DNA from: UBA9732 sp963649615
GTDB lineage: Bacteria > Spirochaetota > Spirochaetia > Sphaerochaetales > Sphaerochaetaceae
DNA: 64,000 bases
Reading direction: 5' to 3'
Assembly (NCBI GenBank): GCA_963649615.1
Contig: CAVJIN010000003.1
Span: 1 to 64,000, forward strand
The position numbers were made by a program, and so were the translations under genes. Under the pieces are notes generated by a model that saw nothing but the letters and a program-made list of their open reading frames with translations, did no database searches and was not told where the DNA came from. Positions 59,020 to 64,000 of this stretch are shown here, piece by piece; position 1 is the first letter of the stretch, and each line of letters begins with the position of its first letter.

Positions 59020-60033
59020 CTAGTTGTTATAGGAGTCTAATACAGCTTTCAGTTTGTGTGGATAGTTGGTTTCAATACCGTCACAACCCAATTCAATTAA
59101 ACGACGCATTTCTGCTTCATCATCTATTGTCCAATAATGAACTGCAAGATTGTGTCTATGAGCTGTCTCAACAAAATGTCTCGTGGACAAACTTAAACCA
59201 TACTGTGCTGGTGGAATTTGAAGAACACAAATCTTATCTGTGAAGAAAACATCGGCATTGATAAGCTGTAACACAAAAAACTTGGTAACAGCACTTTCGG
59301 CTGGGGAAAACATAAAGGATTCTGGTACCTCTCCGCTATCTTTTAGGCGCTTGAATTCTGCATAGATTTCTTCGTGAAAGCTAGCAAGTACAACACGATC
59401 AAATGCATTGTATTTTCTCAAAAGTCTCAGAGCTTCCTTAAGTGCCTTCATGCCTTGTTCGCCGGACTGTTTAATTTCCACATTAATTCTATTTTCAGGA
59501 AAGACAATAAGCATTTCCTCTAGTGTTGTAGCAAGGAATATCTCTGGGTCTCGTGGCTTCACACCTTCAGGATATTCCACATCTTTTGGATAACGAGCTA
59601 TTCCATCATCTGTAGTAAAATGAACTCTTTCGCCTTGCAGCTGTTTATTAGAATCTACAGGATTTGTATATCCAAAATCCACTTTATGAGCAATAAGATC
59701 TGAGTAATTCCAGTCTGAAATATAGCCCGTAACGTTTGTTTTACGGTCTAAAGTAATATCATGTGAAAGAATTAGGACATTGTCTTTTGTTAAACTAACA
59801 TCTGTTTCCATGATGACACGAGAATCTACACTGTAGGCATTATAAAAGGCTTCAAGTGTATTGTCTGGGAATTCTTTATTTCCCCCACCGTGTGCAATTA
59901 AAATAGGAAGCCTATCAGTTGAACGTACAGAATTAACTTGTTTGTAGTTGTTGGCCCTAGGAATAAGTCCCAAAAGAGCATAAATAACCAATAAAACACC
60001 AACAATACAAAATAAAACTCTGACAACTTTCAT
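59020..60033 (-). CDS. glycerophosphodiester phosphodiesterase family protein, membrane-anchored
   Basis: GDPD enzyme that hydrolyses glycerophosphodiesters to glycerol 3-phosphate and an alcohol. The 337-aa protein has one N-terminal membrane helix (VLFCIVGVLLVIYALLGLI), then HGGGNKEFPDNTLEAF (catalytic His, NTLEAF), METDVSLTKDNVLILSHD (metal-binding E and D, second His), and VHYWTIDDEAEMRRLIELGCDGIETNYP. The catalytic domain should face the periplasm. ATG 60033 has GGAGGG five bases before it. Upstream of opp by about 190 nt but probably separate. Confidence 0.93.
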   Translation of the reverse strand: MKVVRVLFCIVGVLLVIYALLGLIPRANNYKQVNSVRSTDRLPILIAHGGGNKEFPDNTLEAFYNAYSVDSRVIMETDVSLTKDNVLILSHDITLDRKTNVTGYISDWNYSDLIAHKVDFGYTNPVDSNKQLQGERVHFTTDDGIARYPKDVEYPEGVKPRDPEIFLATTLEEMLIVFPENRINVEIKQSGEQGMKALKEALRLLRKYNAFDRVVLASFHEEIYAEFKRLKDSGEVPESFMFSPAESAVTKFFVLQLINADVFFTDKICVLQIPPAQYGLSLSTRHFVETAHRHNLAVHYWTIDDEAEMRRLIELGCDGIETNYPHKLKAVLDSYNN

Positions 60034-60213
60034 AAACGCCCTCCAGCCAATTGTCCTGTACAACTACTTTACAATGCTTTTGGGCTAAACGCTATAAAAA
60101 TATAGGATATCGTTCTCAGCTAAAAGTAATGAAAACAAGAGATTTTTGACTTTTTCCTTCAAAAAAGTAATGAAAAAGCCAAATTTTCTCCGTTTTCATT
60201 AAAATTTTCATAA

Positions 60214-60350
60214 CAACGCAGTAATGCACCCAAAGACCAAGAAATTAATTCGCAGGTATTTGGGATGCAGTACAAGAAGCAAATCATGGGACAGTGCTAA
60301 ATGGCACGGCCCATGATGTAGCAACGCAGTAATGCACCCAAAGACCAAGA
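60214..60350. repeat. 29-bp direct repeat bracketing two imperfect hairpins
   Basis: CAACGCAGTAATGCACCCAA with its continuation AGACCAAGA (29 bp in all) occurs perfectly at 60214-60242 and 60322-60350. Between the copies lie a segment (TTTGGGATGCAGTAC) that can pair with the first repeat, with one mismatch and one bulge, and a second hairpin ATCATGGG...CCCATGAT with an inner GTGC/GCAC. The second repeat ends two bases beyond the stop of the transporter gene. No T tract follows, so it is not an obvious terminator. The rest of the 60034-60352 gap is AT-rich with two copies of AAAAGTAATGAAAA. Confidence 0.75.
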
Positions 60351-60352
60351 GA

Positions 60353-61873
60353 TTACTCCCATTGCTTGATACCTTTAAGTATTGCTTCCTCAGACCTGCG
60401 CTTTGGATCTAGAGAGATATCAATGCGCTTGACAATGTAGGTCATGAGAGTCTCAATAATGAAGTACATAATTGCTGTGAGAATTAGAGGGAAGAATGCC
60501 TCGTAGGTTCTGCTACGAACAAGGTCACTTATTTTGGTCAAATCAAGGACCGCAATATAACCAACAACTGAAGTTTCCTTGATTAAGGTTACAACCTCGT
60601 TTTTGTAAATTGGCAAGAAGTGTCTTGCAGCCTGTGGCAAAATAATCTTAAAGAAACGCTGTGTGTCTGAGTAACCAAGGGCTGTTGATGCCTCAAACTG
60701 GCCTCTGCCTATTGCGTTGTAACCAACTCTCAACATGTCTATCATGGAACAGGCAAACATAAGGGAGAAGCCTACCGCTGAAACCCACATACCGCTTAGT
60801 CTAGAACTACCAAAAATAATGTAATAGAGGATCATTAGAAGCAAAACAGTTGGCATTCCATGAATTAACCACAAGAAGAAGTCTGTAATCTTGTTAGAAG
60901 CTGTTCCGCCTTTTCTAATAACCATAAAGACGGCAAAACCAAGCAGAGTTCCTGCAAGAATTGAAACAAGAGTGATTAAAATTGTGACACCAGCGCCTTC
61001 TAAGAAAAGCTTCCATCTGTTTTCTCTTATAAAGGTTTTGTAGAAACTATTTTGAATTTGTTGGAAAAAGGTTGTTTCACTCTTTTCTTCACCAAGAACA
61101 ACCATTACAACTGGGCAGGTATAGTAAGTTTTTGTAAGAGTTCCAGTTTCGTTTCTCTCTTCACTTACAACAATGTTCATTCCAATATCGTATTTACCTG
61201 TTTCAACACCCGGAGCTATGGATTCAAATGGAACTTCATAAAAAACAGGAGTGTAACCGTAGGCACGAGAGAAGCGACATATAAAATCTACATCATAGCC
61301 TGAAAGGCTTCCGTTGCTAACGAAAGAGAATGGTTCATAACCACCTTCAACAGCAACTGAAATAGTTCCATTTTCGCCGGTAAAACCTGTTGTATCACAA
61401 GTACTGGTCTCTGGGTCAAAGTTGTTTATCCAGTAATCGTAAAGGTAATCCGATGTCCCATCTGCTTCACATGTGGTAATAAATTCATTCAATTGGGCCA
61501 AAAGCGTATCTTGTTTGCTGTTATTACCAACAATCATGGAAGCACTAATGTAGCCTGGAAGTTCGTCTAAAACTTCAAGTTCTGGGTGATTTGCCTTTTG
61601 CACACCAAAGCCAACTTGTTCAATGATGTAGGCGCTGATTTTCTTACTTTGTAGAGCAAGAATCATATCGTTGGGCATTGTGTAATACTGAAACTCTGTG
61701 TGTGGAACTTTGTCCATGATAAGCTCTTCATAGAGAACTGCTGTTTGAACTCCAATTGGTTCCCCATCAAAAGAGGCTATACTCCGTTTGGTGATATCTG
61801 CTGTATCATCAGTAGAGAAAGCCACAAAAAGGAAAACACAAAGAAGGAGAAAAATTGATAAACTGCGCTTCAT
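60353..61873 (-). CDS. amino acid ABC transporter: lobe-swapped binding domain fused to permease
   Basis: A 506-aa fusion. After a signal/anchor (SLSIFLLLCVFLFVAFS), residues about 27-155 match the second lobe and final helices of an SBP_bac_3 domain (ASFDGEPIGVQTAVLYEELI; LLAQLNEFITTCEADGTSDY). Residues about 168-262 match its first lobe (GTISVAVEGGYEPFSFVSNG; SGYDVDF; VVSEERNETGTL). So the lobes are in reversed order. From about 285 a HisMQ-type permease follows (helices near 290-315; EAA loop ASTALGYSDTQRFFKIILPQ). ATG 61873 has AGGAGG seven bases upstream. The ATPase gene ends two bases before this start. Substrate is probably a polar or charged amino acid, not determined. Confidence 0.88.
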   Translation of the reverse strand: MKRSLSIFLLLCVFLFVAFSTDDTADITKRSIASFDGEPIGVQTAVLYEELIMDKVPHTEFQYYTMPNDMILALQSKKISAYIIEQVGFGVQKANHPELEVLDELPGYISASMIVGNNSKQDTLLAQLNEFITTCEADGTSDYLYDYWINNFDPETSTCDTTGFTGENGTISVAVEGGYEPFSFVSNGSLSGYDVDFICRFSRAYGYTPVFYEVPFESIAPGVETGKYDIGMNIVVSEERNETGTLTKTYYTCPVVMVVLGEEKSETTFFQQIQNSFYKTFIRENRWKLFLEGAGVTILITLVSILAGTLLGFAVFMVIRKGGTASNKITDFFLWLIHGMPTVLLLMILYYIIFGSSRLSGMWVSAVGFSLMFACSMIDMLRVGYNAIGRGQFEASTALGYSDTQRFFKIILPQAARHFLPIYKNEVVTLIKETSVVGYIAVLDLTKISDLVRSRTYEAFFPLILTAIMYFIIETLMTYIVKRIDISLDPKRRSEEAILKGIKQWE

Positions 61874-61875
61874 TT

Positions 61876-62985
61876 TCACTCCTCCTCTTCCCACTTAAAG
61901 TGCATATCAATGCGGTTTACAAAACCTTCTGGGTCATCTACGGTCTTTTCTGAATAAAAAGTGGTCTTCTCAGAAAGTAACTCTTTAAAGAGGCTACTGT
62001 CTGTGTCTCGGACATCAAAATAAGGTCCTTTGTAAGTGATAATTAGAGAAAGGACATCTTTTTTCTCTGAATATTCAACCTTGACCAAGATGTCTGGATT
62101 TTCAGAGTAGTCTGCAATGGTATTGATGCAGATTTCTTCTATTGCAAGGCTTAATTTGGACAAACGTTCAGACTCGATAAGAAGTTTCTCTCCGTATCCT
62201 GCAAGTTCTTCGTTCATGGCTTCAGTATCAAAATCAATACCTTGAATTCTATAGCTAAGAGAAGAAAGTCTCTGAATGAAACGTCTTGTTTTTTCTCTTT
62301 TTGGGTGCTCAAAGATTTCTTTTGGGGTACCTTCTTCATAGATACCGCCTTCATCCATAAAGAGAATTCTATTTGCAACTTTCCTTGCAAAGTCCATCTC
62401 GTGAGTGACTATCATCATGGTTCTTCCTGTCTTGGCAAGAAGTTTAATGACAGACTGGACTTCTCCAATCATGCTTGGGTCTAATGCACTGGTAGGCTCG
62501 TCAAATAAAATGATTTCTGGGTCCATTGCCAAAGTTCTTGCAATGGCAATTCTCTGTTGCTGTCCACCGGACAGCTCATCGGGATAATTAAAGACCTTGG
62601 AAGAAAGACCTACAGAGGAAAGAAGTTCCATGGCCCTGTCGTAGGCATCTTGGCGGGACTTTCCCAGAAGTGTGATTTGGGGATTCATGATATTTTCAAT
62701 GACTGTCAAGTGACCAAAAAGATTGAAAGACTGGAAAACCATCCCCATCTTTTTGCGAACCGCATTAAGGTCGCAGCCACGTTCGGTGATATCTTCACCG
62801 TCAACAATTATATTACCGCTTGTTGGCTCTGTAAGCATATTAATGCATCTAAGCAATGTGGACTTTCCTGTTCCGGAAGGCCCTATCACGGCAATAACAT
62901 CACCTTTGTTGATAACGAGGTTCACATCATTTAAAGGAACCGTGTTGTCATCAAACTCTTTTCTAAGATGCTTTATCTCAATCAT
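61876..62985 (-). CDS. amino acid ABC transporter ATPase with C-terminal anti-sigma/GHKL-like domain
   Basis: A 369-aa protein. Residues 1-240 are a GlnQ-type ATPase: Walker A GPSGTGKST (35-43), signature LSGGQQQR (138-145), Walker B ILFDEP (159-164), and the HEMDFARKVA His switch. GlnQ normally ends near 240. The extra 125 residues contain LSLAIEEICINTIADY (E283, E284, N288, like the N-box of RsbW/GHKL ATPases) and LSLIITYKGPYFDV (like the G1 box with DxGxGF, here degenerate). A regulatory or nucleotide-sensing role is inferred. ATG 62985 is preceded by AGGGGG. Cotranscribed with the binding-protein/permease fusion. Confidence 0.85.
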   Translation of the reverse strand: MIEIKHLRKEFDDNTVPLNDVNLVINKGDVIAVIGPSGTGKSTLLRCINMLTEPTSGNIIVDGEDITERGCDLNAVRKKMGMVFQSFNLFGHLTVIENIMNPQITLLGKSRQDAYDRAMELLSSVGLSSKVFNYPDELSGGQQQRIAIARTLAMDPEIILFDEPTSALDPSMIGEVQSVIKLLAKTGRTMMIVTHEMDFARKVANRILFMDEGGIYEEGTPKEIFEHPKREKTRRFIQRLSSLSYRIQGIDFDTEAMNEELAGYGEKLLIESERLSKLSLAIEEICINTIADYSENPDILVKVEYSEKKDVLSLIITYKGPYFDVRDTDSSLFKELLSEKTTFYSEKTVDDPEGFVNRIDMHFKWEEEE

Positions 62986-63032
62986 CTTGGCACCCCCTAA
63001 AAGGATTAGCAAACCCTTCTAAAGTGAAAATT

Positions 63033-63129
63033 CTCAGGAATATGGTCCTGAGCCAAAAGAGTCGTCAAGCAACGCACAGACGAGCAAGGCTCATTATGCC
63101 CATAATTGGGGTTTATTCAACCCTTTTTT
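63033..63129 (+). ncRNA. candidate structured RNA with terminator in the gap before the M48 gene
   Basis: On the plus strand this segment shows three successive stems: CTCAGGA / TCCTGAG (63034-63051 region), GAGCC / GGCTC enclosing TCGTC / GACGA, and GGGTT-TATTC-AACCC followed by T6 (63109-63129), a Rho-independent terminator. No plus-strand gene lies upstream to use that terminator, so a small RNA or the attenuated leader of the M48 gene at 63224 is suggested. The first stems also fold on the opposite strand, where the region is the leader of the amino acid transporter ATPase. No known riboswitch class was recognised. Confidence 0.35.
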
Positions 63130-63223
63130 GTAAAAAACTTTGTGATTGTTGTAGGGGTAACGAATGCTTGACGTATTACGTGGCTAGTGACAGTATTAAT
63201 GCAACTAAAGAAGGGAATTAACT

Positions 63224-64000
63224 ATGCTGAAAATATTGATTGTTGTTCTATTTGTACTCAACGCATTGTATGAATTTTTCATGCTTCACCTGTCTATTTC
63301 AGACAAAGATAGACCTCTGCCTGAAAATGTAAAGGATGTCTATAACGAGGAGCGATACAAGCTATATAAGGCATATAAAAAGGAAAGCGGAAAAGTAGAG
63401 CTTATTTCTTTTATTGTGAGTTTTGTTATTAATCTTGCTTTTTTGGTTTTCAACGTTTATGCCACGTTGTTTAACCTCTTTGATGGCTTGAATATTTACC
63501 TTCAATACTTCCTGCTAATTGTCGTTTTTGACGCCTTCACCACCATAGTTAAAATGCCTTTCTCATATTACGACACTTTCACAGTTGAAGAAAAATTTGG
63601 AATGAACAAGACCACAAAGAAGACTTTCTTCTTAGATAAAATTAAGGGTTTCATATTGGGAATAATTCTTTCCACTGCAATTATTTCCATAATGATTTTC
63701 TTCTTCTCTCGTTTTGGGGTTCAGGCAATAATTTGGACAGCTGCGGTAATTGTTGTACTTTCTCTTTTGCTTAGCACCCTAGTTCTTCCTTTGTTGAAAT
63801 TGTTTAACAAGTTCACCCCGCTTGCAGATGGCGAACTTAAAGATAAACTTCTTGCATTGTGCGATAAATACAATGTTAAAGTAAAAAGAATTGTGGTCAA
63901 GGATGCTTCTAGAAGAACAACAAAAGCAAATGCCTTTTGCACTGGGATGAAAAAGAAAACCATTTCCATTGACGATAACCTTCTCAATAATTTCACAACA
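63224..64000 (+). CDS. M48-family (Ste24/CAAX-type) membrane metallopeptidase, N-terminal part
   Basis: Open frame running off the window end, 259 codons visible. Hydrophobic segments: ILIVVLFVLNALYEFFML, LISFIVSFVINLAFLVFNVY, YLQYFLLIVVFDAFTTI, GFILGIILSTAIISIMIFFF and IIWTAAVIVVLSLLLSTLVLP. Between them is PFSYYDTFTVEEKFGMNKTTKKTF, typical of the Ste24 N-terminal domain, and then the start of the peptidase part (KFTPLADGELKDKLLALCDKYNV; KANAFCTGMKKKTISI). The zinc HEXXH motif is expected just beyond the window. AAGGG precedes the ATG. Probably membrane protein quality control or processing. Confidence 0.9.
   Translation, partial: MLKILIVVLFVLNALYEFFMLHLSISDKDRPLPENVKDVYNEERYKLYKAYKKESGKVELISFIVSFVINLAFLVFNVYATLFNLFDGLNIYLQYFLLIVVFDAFTTIVKMPFSYYDTFTVEEKFGMNKTTKKTFFLDKIKGFILGIILSTAIISIMIFFFSRFGVQAIIWTAAVIVVLSLLLSTLVLPLLKLFNKFTPLADGELKDKLLALCDKYNVKVKRIVVKDASRRTTKANAFCTGMKKKTISIDDNLLNNFTT

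Noticed and set aside
63033..63129. c-di-GMP-I riboswitch, suggested by a short ACGCACAG match
   Set aside because: Only that short string matches; the rest of the aptamer core is absent.
1..64000. CRISPR arrays, prophage, insertion sequences, restriction or other defence systems
   Set aside because: No spaced repeat array, transposase, integrase, phage structural gene or recognisable defence gene was found; the window is housekeeping and metabolic in content.

Overview
This is an AT-rich (about 40% GC by eye) bacterial chromosome segment that is almost fully coding. Several genes point to the phylum Spirochaetota. The elongation factor G has the HIDSGKTT G1 motif and the whole-protein pattern of the spirochaete/mitochondrial-type EF-G1 (spdEFG1). 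PheS and PheT are of the archaeal type typical of spirochaetes. GlyA is the long (511 aa) variant with an internal insertion. There is an oadGAB sodium-pump decarboxylase, many small outer-membrane-like proteins and lipoproteins, and peptide and amino acid importers, suggesting a fermentative, probably host-associated spirochaete. Genus cannot be decided from the window.

Layout. 1-14 kb: malQ; a P-loop ATPase; EF-G; divergent pheS-pheT-pdhA-pdhB; an AlaX-type editing hydrolase; a coiled-coil hypothetical; then mgtE behind a 217-nt leader that holds a 28-codon ORF with an MgtL-like Asp/Pro motif. 14-27 kb: tRNA-Cys, GH36 alpha-galactosidase, NUDIX hydrolase, Mrp ATPase, oadGAB, and a three-gene minus-strand sugar cluster (Gfo/Idh oxidoreductase, beta-propeller protein, SGNH esterase). 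26-35 kb: RNase D, dCMP deaminase, the threonine-to-glycine pair tdh-kbl with a divergent XRE-cupin regulator, then prfA-prmC-rel-rpiB. 35-49 kb: a minus-strand envelope cassette, a HAD-cytidine deaminase fusion with a dihydropyrimidinase, glyA-gcvH-gcvPA-gcvPB, infA, a cysteine desulfidase-family protein, and an outer-membrane protein/lipoprotein pair. 49-64 kb: ZIP and MFS transporters, a lone UgpC-type ATPase, DUF2188, the oppBCDF-oppA operon, a GDPD, an amino acid importer made of two fusion proteins, and the start of an M48 peptidase.

How the genes work together. Amino acid catabolism is the dominant theme. Opp and the amino acid importer bring in peptides and amino acids. Tdh and Kbl split threonine to glycine and acetyl-CoA. 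GlyA and the glycine cleavage P and H proteins feed one-carbon units. The desulfidase-family protein degrades cysteine or serine. OadGAB couples decarboxylation to sodium export. gcvT, lipoamide dehydrogenase and the E2/E3 partners of PdhAB are not in the window.

Most unusual observations: (1) the candidate MgtL-type leader peptide ahead of mgtE, with a strong promoter and two mutually exclusive Shine-Dalgarno-sequestering pairings; (2) an OppA whose C-terminal segment sits at the N-terminus, a circular permutation; (3) an amino-acid-binding domain, fused to its permease, whose two lobes are also in swapped order; (4) its partner ABC ATPase, which carries a C-terminal anti-sigma/GHKL-like ATPase domain; (5) a degenerate HAD phosphatase fused to cytidine deaminase; (6) a perfectly repeated biotinyl domain in OadA. 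All calls were made by reading the sequence; no database search was run.
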